NCBI GenBank assembly: GCA_028713125.1
Contig: JAQTOU010000008.1
Span: forward strand, 1-64,000
DNA: 64,000 nt
Origin: Elusimicrobiales bacterium
Lineage (GTDB): Bacteria; Elusimicrobiota; Elusimicrobia; Elusimicrobiales; UBA9959
Reading direction: 5' to 3'
Shown: piece after piece, positions 17,696 to 25,876 of the stretch
Numbering within the stretch: the first letter of the stretch is position 1
How the letters are laid out: each line of letters starts with the position of its first letter
The notes under the pieces: model-generated
What the model saw: only the letters and a program-made list of their open reading frames with translations
What the model was told of the DNA's origin: nothing
Database searches by the model: none
Position numbers and translations under genes: made by a program

Positions 17696-17704
17696 TTGTA
17701 AAAT

Positions 17705-18949
17705 ATGACTGTGAAAGTTTATTTTAAGACCGTGGGGTGCAGGGTGAACCAGGTGGAGACGGAGAGTCTCCGCGAGAAATTCATGGCGCTGGGGCACACC
17801 GCGGCGGCGGAGCCGGAAGACGCCGACCTGGTGGTCGTCAATACCTGTTCCGTGACTGAAAAGGCCGACCGGGACTGCGTCGCTTTCCTGCGCAAAACGG
17901 CGGCCGCGAACCCGAAGGCTTCTATAGCCGTGACCGGCTGTTTAGCTACCCTTGAACCCGATAAAATCCTTGCCGCCGCGCCCGGCGCGACCCTGTTCAC
18001 CAACAAAGAAAAAGGGAATATCCCGGCGCAGTTCTGCGGCTCGGCGCCGTCGGGAGATTTCTTTCCGGTAACCAAATTTCACGGTAAGACGAGAGCTTTC
18101 GTCATAGTGCAGGACGGGTGCAATCTCAAGTGCGCTTACTGCCTTGTGAACCTGGCGCGCAGCGAGCTGAAATCCAAGCCGGTCGAAGCGGTAGTGGACG
18201 AGATCAAAAAGCTTATAGATTCCGGTTTCTCCGAGATAGTCCTCTGCGGCACGCGGCTGGGGATATACCGCTGTCAGTCCGGCGCTACGCTGGCGGACAT
18301 GGTGAAGAGACTGTTCGCCCTGGACGGCGATTTCCGGATCCGCTTTTCTTCGATTGAATCCGAAGAGTTGACGCCCGAACTCCTGAAAGTTTTAAAAGCC
18401 GCCGGTCCTAAATTCTGCGACTATCTTCACCTGCCGCTGCAGGCGGGCTCCGACCCCGTGCTTAAAGCGATGGGCCGGCTTTACGATACCGCGAAATATA
18501 AGGCTAAACTCGAAGAGCTGCGGGCAATTTTCCCCGGCGTGGGGATCTACGCGGATATAATCGCCGGCTACCCGACTGAAACGGAAGAGGATTTCGCGGC
18601 CGCCGTTAAATTCGTCCGGGACTGCGCCCTTTCCGGGCTGCACGTTTTCAGCTTCTCCGGCAGGCCCGGCACAAAGGCGGCGGCGCTTAAATCTCTGCCG
18701 CAAAAGACGGTAGCCGCCCGCTCGGCGGCGCTGCGCGCTCTCGACGGAGAATTGCGCGCCGCTTTCGCCGCCTCCATGCTGGGGAAAACGTACACGGGGC
18801 TGGTCCTGAAGAGCAAGGACGGCCGCGCGCTGGCCCTGGCTTCCAACTTTGTAAATATCGAGCTGCCGGGCCCGCAGAAAACGGGGCGCCTGGTGCGCTG
18901 CCGCATTACGGCGGCGCGCGACGGCGCCTGCCTGGCGGAAGTTATATGA
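17705..18949 (+). CDS. mtaB: tRNA t6A37 methylthiotransferase (MtaB-like)
   Basis: This 414-residue radical SAM enzyme of the MiaB/MtaB group probably adds a methylthio group to t6A37 of tRNA. The N-terminal UPF0004 domain has cysteines in KTVGCRVNQVE, VVNTCSVTE and VTGCLA for the auxiliary cluster. The radical SAM motif is QDGCNLKCAYC. A C-terminal TRAM-like region follows (YTGLVLKSKDG onward). GCRVNQxE and QDGCN favour MtaB over MiaB or RimO. The canonical RG after the third radical SAM cysteine is replaced by CLVNLARSE, a mild deviation. It overlaps the next gene by ATGA. Confidence 0.88.
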   Translation: MTVKVYFKTVGCRVNQVETESLREKFMALGHTAAAEPEDADLVVVNTCSVTEKADRDCVAFLRKTAAANPKASIAVTGCLATLEPDKILAAAPGATLFTNKEKGNIPAQFCGSAPSGDFFPVTKFHGKTRAFVIVQDGCNLKCAYCLVNLARSELKSKPVEAVVDEIKKLIDSGFSEIVLCGTRLGIYRCQSGATLADMVKRLFALDGDFRIRFSSIESEELTPELLKVLKAAGPKFCDYLHLPLQAGSDPVLKAMGRLYDTAKYKAKLEELRAIFPGVGIYADIIAGYPTETEEDFAAAVKFVRDCALSGLHVFSFSGRPGTKAAALKSLPQKTVAARSAALRALDGELRAAFAASMLGKTYTGLVLKSKDGRALALASNFVNIELPGPQKTGRLVRCRITAARDGACLAEVI

Positions 18950-19899
18950 AAAAGTGTCCCTCCTGCGGCTACGGAAATCCCGATACGGGCGCTAAATGCG
19001 GCATATGCTCCAAAGATATTACCGCTGTCCGGATAAAGTCCGACCCGGTCCAGGAAAAAGAATCAGGCCGCCCGAGCCTGATGGTCCTCTCCGGCCTGCT
19101 GCTCCTGCTCTGCGGCGCCGTGGTCTTTTTCATGGAGAATTCGCCCTGGAAAAAGGAGGCGCCGCTCCAAAGCGGAGAGGACGCTTTTACGGACGAGAAC
19201 TCCTTTACTTACGAAGGCGTGCTTTACGGCCTGGATAAAATGGCCGCGATGCGCTTCCTGCCCGAGGCCGATAAACGGCGGGTGCTTCCGCTGCTTTCAA
19301 GCCCGGAGGACAAAGTGGCCTACGCCGCGGCCAAGCTGCTGGGCGAGTGGTCGCGCTCCGACACCGACGCGGCGCTCAGGCGGCTCTGGTTCGAAGCGCT
19401 TCTCGGCGCCGTTTCCACCGGCCGACCCGTGGTCCGCCGGCAGGCCGCGCTGGAGGCCGGTTTCGCCGCGGCTTTCGGCTTCCCCGTCCAGCCGTACCTG
19501 GAGCGGGTGAGGCAGGCGGCGGCAGGGCTTGCGGCTCAGAAAGAGCCGGAACTTAAAGCCGCTGGTTTTTTCCTTTCATCTATGGCCGGCCTGGAAGACC
19601 TTTCAGGCCTGATGTCTGAGACCTTGTTGTCCGACCCTTCCACAAGCGCCAAGCTTTACGCGGCGTGTTCCCTCTCCCGCCTGGGCCATGCCGAGGGCCA
19701 CGCGTATATTCTCCAGGCCGCCGCGGGAAAAGATCCGGACCTCAGGAGCGAGGCGCTCTTTTGCCTGTCTTATTCCGCCTCGCCGGAGGCCGGCCGCCTC
19801 CTTCTTTCCGCCTCAAAGGACAGTTTTGACGCCGCCTCGGCCGAGGCCGCAAAAAGAGGGATAAAATTACGCGAACAACTTGCTATAATTAAAAAGTAA
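18946..19899 (+). CDS. Zinc-ribbon membrane protein with HEAT-like repeats
   Basis: The protein has 317 residues. The N-terminus is a zinc ribbon (CPSCGYGNPDTGAKCGIC, four cysteines in two CxxC pairs) in the cytoplasm. One membrane segment follows at about residues 46-62 (MVLSGLLLLLCGAVVFFME), then an extracytoplasmic alpha-helical region of HEAT/armadillo-like repeats (SSPEDKVAYAAAKLLGEW, DPSTSAKLYAACSLSRLG, DPDLRSEALFCLSYS). It overlaps mtaB by 4 bases, so translation is coupled. No enzyme activity is apparent. Confidence 0.8.
   Translation: MKKCPSCGYGNPDTGAKCGICSKDITAVRIKSDPVQEKESGRPSLMVLSGLLLLLCGAVVFFMENSPWKKEAPLQSGEDAFTDENSFTYEGVLYGLDKMAAMRFLPEADKRRVLPLLSSPEDKVAYAAAKLLGEWSRSDTDAALRRLWFEALLGAVSTGRPVVRRQAALEAGFAAAFGFPVQPYLERVRQAAAGLAAQKEPELKAAGFFLSSMAGLEDLSGLMSETLLSDPSTSAKLYAACSLSRLGHAEGHAYILQAAAGKDPDLRSEALFCLSYSASPEAGRLLLSASKDSFDAASAEAAKRGIKLREQLAIIKK
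19881..19889 (+). promoter_or_regulatory. Extended -10 element TGCTATAAT
   Basis: TGC plus a perfect TATAAT lies inside the 3' end of the HEAT-protein gene, 51 bases before the ATG at 19941. There is no clear -35, but an extended -10 can act alone. It is the probable promoter of the scaffold/AAA/kinase cluster. Confidence 0.5.
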
Positions 19900-19940
19900 C
19901 GCGCGAATATAGTTATATTTGGCCCGGGGGGCGGTTTATC

Positions 19941-22082
19941 ATGGACAATAAATACGATAAGAAAAAAGAGTCTATAGACGAAATACTTTCAGACCTTAAC
20001 GGGCTGCTCAATAAAATGCCGTCCATCCTTGACGGTATCAAGATGCCCGAGATGCAGCCGGCGGAATACGTGAAACCGGCCGAGGTTCCGGAGCCGCAGG
20101 CCCCCAGGCCGGAGCCAAAAAAAGATATCCCCGCGGAACCCTTTGACGCGGATAAAACAGTGGTCCTTGAATCTTTCTCGGGTCTTTCCGAGGGCGCGCA
20201 AGTCCCTGAAGAGCTCCCTTCTTTTGAGGCGGGCGATGCCGACGCCCCTGCCGAAGAGGAGAAACCTTTGGTTATAGAATCTTTTCCCGAGCCGCAGGAA
20301 GCCGCTCCCGCCCAGGGGCAGGAAAAGCTGGCGGTGCAGAGCCTCGGAGATTTTATGTTCGGCGAGGAAGCACAGGCTGAAAAGCCGGCGGCCGCCGGGC
20401 CCGTCAAGCTTTCAGGCGCCCCGCTCGAACCTCCTTCGGAAGAGCCCGTCAGAAACGTCGCGAGCGGGCCTTCGCTTTCAATTTCCGAATTTACCCCGCC
20501 CGCGCCAGAGGCGAACGCTCCTGCCGCCGAGGTTTCCGGCGCCGAAGCGCCCGTCTCCGCTTTCCCGGAGGCCGGCCTTCCCGGGATCCCGGAACCCGCC
20601 CCGGACGATATGACTTTCAACCGGGATAACGAAGAAGCGCAAGCCGTGGCCGGCGACGCTTCCGCGTCCTCCGGCCAGTTGAATGACCTGGCGCCCGCCG
20701 CATTTAACGCCGGAGAAACCGCGCCGGAAAAACAGCCGGCGCCCGCATCTTTTGAGTCTTCTCGCGACTTCGGCATCCCGGACATAGACGTTCTCATGCA
20801 GATGTCGGAGGTGGAGAAGCCCGCGGCCGGGCCGTCGGGCCAGCCGCTTCCCGAGGCGGGGCTCAATCCGGGGGCGGCCCCGGAAACGGACGGCCCGCCC
20901 CTTGCCGGCGGCTTCCCGGAAGCCTTTGACGCCGCTTCCGCCCAGGCAGAGCCGGAGCTTCCTGCCGCCGTGGAGCAGGCCCCGGCCGCAGCCGAGCCTG
21001 AAATGGAAAAAAGCGGGATGGAGCAGCCTGAAGCGGCTCCTGCCGCGATGGAGCCCGGTGACTTCGTGATAGAGCCTGAAGCGAAGCCCGAAGAGAAGTC
21101 CGAAAATTCTTTTGAAGCTTTTACCTTTGACCCCGCGTCCCCCGAACCAGCGTCCGCCCAGGACGGGGGGGAGACCTTGAGGCTGGAGCCCGCGCCGGAG
21201 GCTCCGGAGACGCCTGCCGCGGAGCCGCAGCCCGCGGAAGCCCAGCCCGCCGAGCCGGAATTCGCGGCTTTCGCCGAGCCGGCCGCTGAGCCTAAACTGG
21301 AAGCGGGGCCGGAGATCCAGTTCGGCGCGCCCGCCGAGCCTGCGGCTGAACCCAATTTAGAGGCTGAACCCAAGCTCGAAGTTGAACCCAAGCTCGAAGT
21401 TGAACCCAAGCTCGAGGTAGGAGAGGGGATACAATTCGGGTCAGCCGCGGAACCGGCCGCCGGTTCCGGGATCGAACTGTCGCCCGGCATAGAGCTTGGC
21501 GGAGGCAGCCCGGTGTCCTTCGGCAATCCGGACGAGACCCTGCCTGGCAGCACCCCGGCGCCGCAAACTCCTTCGGGAGACGAGACTTTAGTCATCGCCC
21601 CCAGGGCGGGCGCCGAGGGCGAAGAGGAAAAAACCGTTATTTTCCAGGCCAGCCCGTCGTCAACCGCCAGGGCGCAGGCCAGCGACCTCGCCTCGCTTTC
21701 CGCCAGGCAGCAGCCGGAAGGAATTCCGCCCGAGCGCATGCGCTCAATAGCGTTCCTCTACTCCCAGGGGGACGAGACGCTCTGCGCCAGCGTGCTGGCG
21801 GAGCTGGACGCGATCTGCCTCAAGTCGGCCGCGAAGCCGATGTATATAAAGCGCGCTTACGTCAAGGTTTGCGAGACCGACGCCAACGCCAACTTCGTCA
21901 GCCAGTCGGTAACCGACTCCGGCGCGATCGGGCTCGTCTGCGTGGGGGCCATACCGCAGGATAAGGTTTATGAGATCGAGAACGCGCTGACTTCGGCGGG
22001 CGGCTTCTTCAGGTATTTTGACTCCTCCTCCTTCAACCATTCGTCGGCGCTCGACCTGGTGGCGGACCTGATAATCCGGTAA
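19941..22082 (+). CDS. Ala/Pro/Glu-rich scaffold-like protein with conserved C-terminal domain
   Basis: The protein has 713 residues. An N-terminal helix (residues 1-35, SIDEILSDLNGLLNKMPSIL) is followed by about 540 residues of acidic Ala/Pro/Glu low-complexity sequence, probably disordered, with tandem EPKLEV units at about 21364-21417 and four scattered motifs of the form DKTVVL, KPLVIE, DETLVI and EKTVIF. The last 115 residues form a folded domain (MRSIAFLYSQGDETLCASVL, YIKRAYVKVCE, GAIGLVCVGAIPQ, GGFFRYFDSSSF). It is not recognised. It lies 4 bases before the DnaA-like ATPase gene and probably forms a complex with it. The Thr motifs resemble phospho-Thr/FHA docking sites, by inference. 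Confidence 0.8.
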   Translation: MDNKYDKKKESIDEILSDLNGLLNKMPSILDGIKMPEMQPAEYVKPAEVPEPQAPRPEPKKDIPAEPFDADKTVVLESFSGLSEGAQVPEELPSFEAGDADAPAEEEKPLVIESFPEPQEAAPAQGQEKLAVQSLGDFMFGEEAQAEKPAAAGPVKLSGAPLEPPSEEPVRNVASGPSLSISEFTPPAPEANAPAAEVSGAEAPVSAFPEAGLPGIPEPAPDDMTFNRDNEEAQAVAGDASASSGQLNDLAPAAFNAGETAPEKQPAPASFESSRDFGIPDIDVLMQMSEVEKPAAGPSGQPLPEAGLNPGAAPETDGPPLAGGFPEAFDAASAQAEPELPAAVEQAPAAAEPEMEKSGMEQPEAAPAAMEPGDFVIEPEAKPEEKSENSFEAFTFDPASPEPASAQDGGETLRLEPAPEAPETPAAEPQPAEAQPAEPEFAAFAEPAAEPKLEAGPEIQFGAPAEPAAEPNLEAEPKLEVEPKLEVEPKLEVGEGIQFGSAAEPAAGSGIELSPGIELGGGSPVSFGNPDETLPGSTPAPQTPSGDETLVIAPRAGAEGEEEKTVIFQASPSSTARAQASDLASLSARQQPEGIPPERMRSIAFLYSQGDETLCASVLAELDAICLKSAAKPMYIKRAYVKVCETDANANFVSQSVTDSGAIGLVCVGAIPQDKVYEIENALTSAGGFFRYFDSSSFNHSSALDLVADLIIR

Positions 22083-22086
22083 AACT

Positions 22087-23895
22087 ATGCTTAAAAAGTG
22101 GGACGTCGCCCCGGCGCCTAATGAGAAAAATCCGGGCCGCCATAAGCTCCTGATAAAAGGGGAGATGAAAGACATCTTCCTGATCGTCAAGAAGCTCGGC
22201 AGCCTGTGTTCCCGGCCGGAAAAAACTTCAGGCGAATTCGACTTTATCATCTACTTGTCCAAGCTGGAAATGGACACGATGAAGAAGCTGAAGGCTATTA
22301 CCTCTGAGCTCAGCGCCCCGGCGCCTGCGGCCGAGGCCGACGACGCTTTCGGCGGAGAGCCTGCGCCGTTCGATTCCCCAAAACCCAAGCTTAAGACCGG
22401 CCCCGCCCCCGCGGAGCCTCCTCCCGCGGTCCAGCCTGCGCCCGCGCCGCAGCCGGCCCCCAGGCCCGTGGAGCAGCCCAGGCCGGAACCTGCGCCTCAG
22501 CCCGTTCCGAGGCCCGCGCCCGAGCTCCCGGCAGCCGCCGCCAAAGCGCCGCCCCCGGTGCAGCCCCACGTAACTGGCAGGCCTACCGGGAACTTCGTCC
22601 CTTCCGCCGCCTCGCGCCCGAAAAAAGAAGAGGCCCCTGCGGCTGCCGCCCCTGCTCCCGCGCCGGCCGCCTCCGCGCCGTCCATTTCCTCCAGGATAAA
22701 AGCGCGGTGGTCGATGGAGCTGCCGCTTATCCCCACCTACAGCTTTCAGACCCTTTTAGCCGGTTCGCATAACCGCTTCGCGCACGCGGCCGCCATGGCC
22801 GTGGTGGAAAACCCGGGAGTTATTTACAACCCGCTGCTTGTTTTCGGCGTGCCGGGCACCGGGAAGACCCATTTTATCAACTCTATCTCCTACGGCCTTT
22901 CCGCCTCCATCGGACAAAGCAATATCTTCGTCACCGACGGAATAAAATTCTCCAAGGGAGTGGAGCTGGCCATAAAGGAAGGCAGCGTCGCCCGCCTGGA
23001 AGAGCTCCTGGCCAAGGTAAAGGTGCTGATAATCGACGATGTGCACCTGCTGATGGTCTCCGAGGCCAATAAAAAATATATTTCAAAGTGGCTCAACGAT
23101 TTCGTGGCGCAGAACAAGCAGGTCGTCGTGAGCTCGGTCTTCCCTCCCAAGTCCCTGGCCGGCCTCGAGGACGCCGTCGGCTTCCAGTTCACGCAGGGCT
23201 GGATGGTCGACCTGAAGATGCCGCAGGCCCAGGCCTATAAAGCCATCCTCAACCAGCTGATGCAGGGGCTGGATATCAAGCTGTCAGACGAGGAAGCCAA
23301 TAATATTTTCGCCGGCAGCTCCGTCCCGTTCAGCGAAGTCGGGAAGACCCTGGAGAACATGAAGAAGCTTGAAAAGTTCGTGATAAGCTCCATGCCCAGC
23401 GTAACGCACGCCCAGCTGCTGGATATGATCCTGGGTTTCGGGGAAACCCCGGTGCCCGCGGCCATAACCGAAGAGGATACGCACCACGTCTCGGCCTGGA
23501 GCCCCACCCTGCAGGATTCGGCCTTTTTCAAGTGGGGGATCTTCCATCCCAAGGCTATGCGCAGGGAGGCGGACTTCGCGCTTTTCACCCTGCACGAGAG
23601 GGCCAAAGAGCTGGGGCTTAACCCGGAGTGGAGCCAGATCTTTATCGAGGAGTACGACTCGGACGAGCTTTATGGCATCCCTTTCAAGATAGGCAATTAC
23701 GCCAGCGAAAAAAATGTGAACGGCGTGATAATACTAGGCCCGCAGCCCACTTCGGCGCTGGGCGCCCAGGAGTCGGAATTCCGGCATATCACTTTCAAGA
23801 TACTGGACAGCTACCTGGTGAAGGGCGCCTGGCTGGCCGGCGAGAAGCTTAAATCCAAGGCGGCTTACACTAAAATTCTTATGGACCTGGTCTAA
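22087..23895 (+). CDS. DnaA-like AAA+ ATPase with Pro/Ala linker, no DNA-binding domain
   Basis: The protein has 602 residues. Residues 1-75 are a small folded domain (KLLIKGEMKDIFLIVKKLGS), and 76-205 are Pro/Ala-rich linker. Residues 215-440 form an AAA+ module of DnaA/Hda type: YSFQTLLAGSHNRFAHAAAMAV corresponds to the DnaA FxxFVxGxxN entry, Walker A is GVPGTGKTH (about 254-262), and Walker B is VLIIDDVH (313-320). A C-terminal domain of about 150 residues replaces the DnaA helix-turn-helix DNA-binding domain (no DHTTV motif). It is therefore unlikely to be the replication initiator. It is flanked at 4-base spacing by a scaffold-like protein and a GAF kinase, which suggests a signalling or positioning machine (inferred). 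Confidence 0.83.
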   Translation: MLKKWDVAPAPNEKNPGRHKLLIKGEMKDIFLIVKKLGSLCSRPEKTSGEFDFIIYLSKLEMDTMKKLKAITSELSAPAPAAEADDAFGGEPAPFDSPKPKLKTGPAPAEPPPAVQPAPAPQPAPRPVEQPRPEPAPQPVPRPAPELPAAAAKAPPPVQPHVTGRPTGNFVPSAASRPKKEEAPAAAAPAPAPAASAPSISSRIKARWSMELPLIPTYSFQTLLAGSHNRFAHAAAMAVVENPGVIYNPLLVFGVPGTGKTHFINSISYGLSASIGQSNIFVTDGIKFSKGVELAIKEGSVARLEELLAKVKVLIIDDVHLLMVSEANKKYISKWLNDFVAQNKQVVVSSVFPPKSLAGLEDAVGFQFTQGWMVDLKMPQAQAYKAILNQLMQGLDIKLSDEEANNIFAGSSVPFSEVGKTLENMKKLEKFVISSMPSVTHAQLLDMILGFGETPVPAAITEEDTHHVSAWSPTLQDSAFFKWGIFHPKAMRREADFALFTLHERAKELGLNPEWSQIFIEEYDSDELYGIPFKIGNYASEKNVNGVIILGPQPTSALGAQESEFRHITFKILDSYLVKGAWLAGEKLKSKAAYTKILMDLV

Positions 23896-23899
23896 TATC

Positions 23900-25846
23900 A
23901 TGACGGGAGAACTTATCGGGGCCGGGGTCCTGGGCGCCGCGGGCGCTTTCGGGGCCTATTGGTATCTTAAATTCCGCGACGTGCTGCCGATGGAAAGCTC
24001 GCTGCACGCCTCCAGGAAAGCCCTGGCCGATTTTACGGTCTTCGCCCGGGAAACCATGGAGCGGGCCTTCGCCCCCGAACAGCCGGAGCATTACGGGGAT
24101 ATCACCAGCTACTACCTGATGAAGCTGCACAAGTCCTTCCCGGACAGCTCCATCCTTCTTTTCGAGAAAGGGGCCGGCCAGTGGCTCCTGGTCAATTACC
24201 TGAAGTATTTCAAGGCCGAGCCGAAGCTGCTCACCTCCTACAAGTGGAGCGCTTTCGACCGCAGCTCCATCGAGGGGGAGCTGCTGCGCTTCGACGACGT
24301 CCACGCCGGCGACTACCAGGGCGTGGAAGAGCTGTTCTCCGCCTTCGGGATAAAGTCCGCGCTGATGTGCCCTTTCAGGGCCGCCGCCGGCGCCCCGGAG
24401 CGCCTGATCCTTTTCGGCGCCGCGGGCCCGTCCTTTTTCGACGCCGCCCTGCCCTACCTGCGCTTCGTCGCCTCGCAGCTCTCCTCCATCTCCAAGGTTT
24501 CGGACAAGGTCTTTTCCCTGAAAAAAGAGACGGACCAGCTGAAGAACGAAGTGAACGCCGTGGTCAAAGAGCTCGACGTGGCCGGCTCGCGCCTGATCCA
24601 GCGGGCGCGCGAGCGCAAAGCGCTTTACGAGGTGGTCACGAAAGTCACCGGGCCCGGCGGCGACGCCCAGAACGGCTGCTCGGCCATTCTCAATATCGTG
24701 GCCAAGATGGTGGAAGGCGACGTGGTGGCCTGCCTGCTCTTCGACGAGGCGAAAGGGGAGCTGGTAGTGAGCCCAGGCGCCTACGGCATCCCGGACGAGG
24801 ACCGCATGTCCTACAGCATCCCGGTCAGCAACCACTCCAGCGCGTCCGTGCGCACCTTTCTCAGCCGCAAGCCCTTTATAACCGACGACGCGCAGAGCGA
24901 TCCCGACGTGATCTCCCGCTACGCCAAGCTCTGGGAGATCCACTCCCTGATGATAGTTCCGATCTCGCTGCACGACCGGATCATCGGCGTCATGCGCGTC
25001 GGCAGCCGCCGCAAAGATTTCTTCACCCCCGACCAGCTCGAGTTCCTGACCATCATCGCCGACGAGCTGGCGATCATCATAGAGATGGTCACGCTCTACG
25101 AGAACCTCTCGAAGACCGCCGAAGAGCTGGCCCAGATGAACAAGCTCAAGGACGAGTTCCTCGCCACGGTCAGCCACGAGCTGAAGACCCCGCTGACCAC
25201 GATAAAAGGTTTCGTTTCCGTGATCCTGAGCGGCGAAGTAGGGCCGCTGAACGAGCAGCAGATAAATTTCCTGACGGTCACCGATCAGTCGGTGAACCGC
25301 CTGACGCACCTTATCTCGGACCTCCTTGACCTCTCCAGGCTGAACGGCAAGGTGGAGATGGAGTTCCAGAGCGTAAGCCTTGTCGAGCTGGTGCGCAACT
25401 CCATTTCCTCGATGCATCTTAAGGCCACGGAAAAGAACGTTTCCATTGCAAATGAAACCTTGAAGGACCTGCCGCCCGTGCACGCCGATACGAGGTGGAT
25501 AGGCCAGGTCGTGGATAACCTCCTGATAAACGCGATAAAGTACGCCGGGGCCGGAGCCAGCGTGAAGGTCACCGGCAGCGACAAGGGCGAGGCCGTGGTC
25601 ATCTGCGTGGAGGATAACGGGCCGGGGATACCCCTGGAAGAGCAGAAGATGATCTTCGACAAGTTCTACCGCGGCAAGGCCAGCGCCAGCACCGTGCCGG
25701 GCACCGGCCTGGGCCTCGCGATCTCTAAATCGGTGGTGGAAAAGCACGGCGGGAAGATCTGGCTGGAATCGAAGCCAGGGAAGGGCTCCAGGTTCTGCTT
25801 CGCCCTGCCGATCGCCAAGCTGCAGGGGAATACGGACGGGCGCTGA
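23900..25846 (+). CDS. GAF-domain histidine kinase
   Basis: The protein has 648 residues. One N-terminal membrane segment (residues 4-22) is followed by a degenerate GAF-like region at about 60-195, a coil, and a second GAF domain at about 240-395 (VVTKVTGPGGDAQNGCSAIL to FTPDQLEFLTIIADELAIII). HisKA has His426 in ATVSHELKTPLTTIKGF. HATPase has NLLINAIKYAG, DNGPGIP and GTGLGLAIS. It starts 4 bases after the AAA+ gene. No response regulator is adjacent, so its partner may be one of the stand-alone receivers in the window or something elsewhere. Confidence 0.92.
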   Translation: MTGELIGAGVLGAAGAFGAYWYLKFRDVLPMESSLHASRKALADFTVFARETMERAFAPEQPEHYGDITSYYLMKLHKSFPDSSILLFEKGAGQWLLVNYLKYFKAEPKLLTSYKWSAFDRSSIEGELLRFDDVHAGDYQGVEELFSAFGIKSALMCPFRAAAGAPERLILFGAAGPSFFDAALPYLRFVASQLSSISKVSDKVFSLKKETDQLKNEVNAVVKELDVAGSRLIQRARERKALYEVVTKVTGPGGDAQNGCSAILNIVAKMVEGDVVACLLFDEAKGELVVSPGAYGIPDEDRMSYSIPVSNHSSASVRTFLSRKPFITDDAQSDPDVISRYAKLWEIHSLMIVPISLHDRIIGVMRVGSRRKDFFTPDQLEFLTIIADELAIIIEMVTLYENLSKTAEELAQMNKLKDEFLATVSHELKTPLTTIKGFVSVILSGEVGPLNEQQINFLTVTDQSVNRLTHLISDLLDLSRLNGKVEMEFQSVSLVELVRNSISSMHLKATEKNVSIANETLKDLPPVHADTRWIGQVVDNLLINAIKYAGAGASVKVTGSDKGEAVVICVEDNGPGIPLEEQKMIFDKFYRGKASASTVPGTGLGLAISKSVVEKHGGKIWLESKPGKGSRFCFALPIAKLQGNTDGR

Positions 25847-25876
25847 AGACCTTCCGTGTAGTAGAGGGGATAAATA

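Noticed and set aside
22087-23895. Chromosomal replication initiator dnaA and a nearby oriC
   Set aside because: The DNA-binding domain with its DHTTV-type signature is missing, no DnaA-box cluster or dnaN/gyrB neighbour is seen, and the protein has novel flanking domains.
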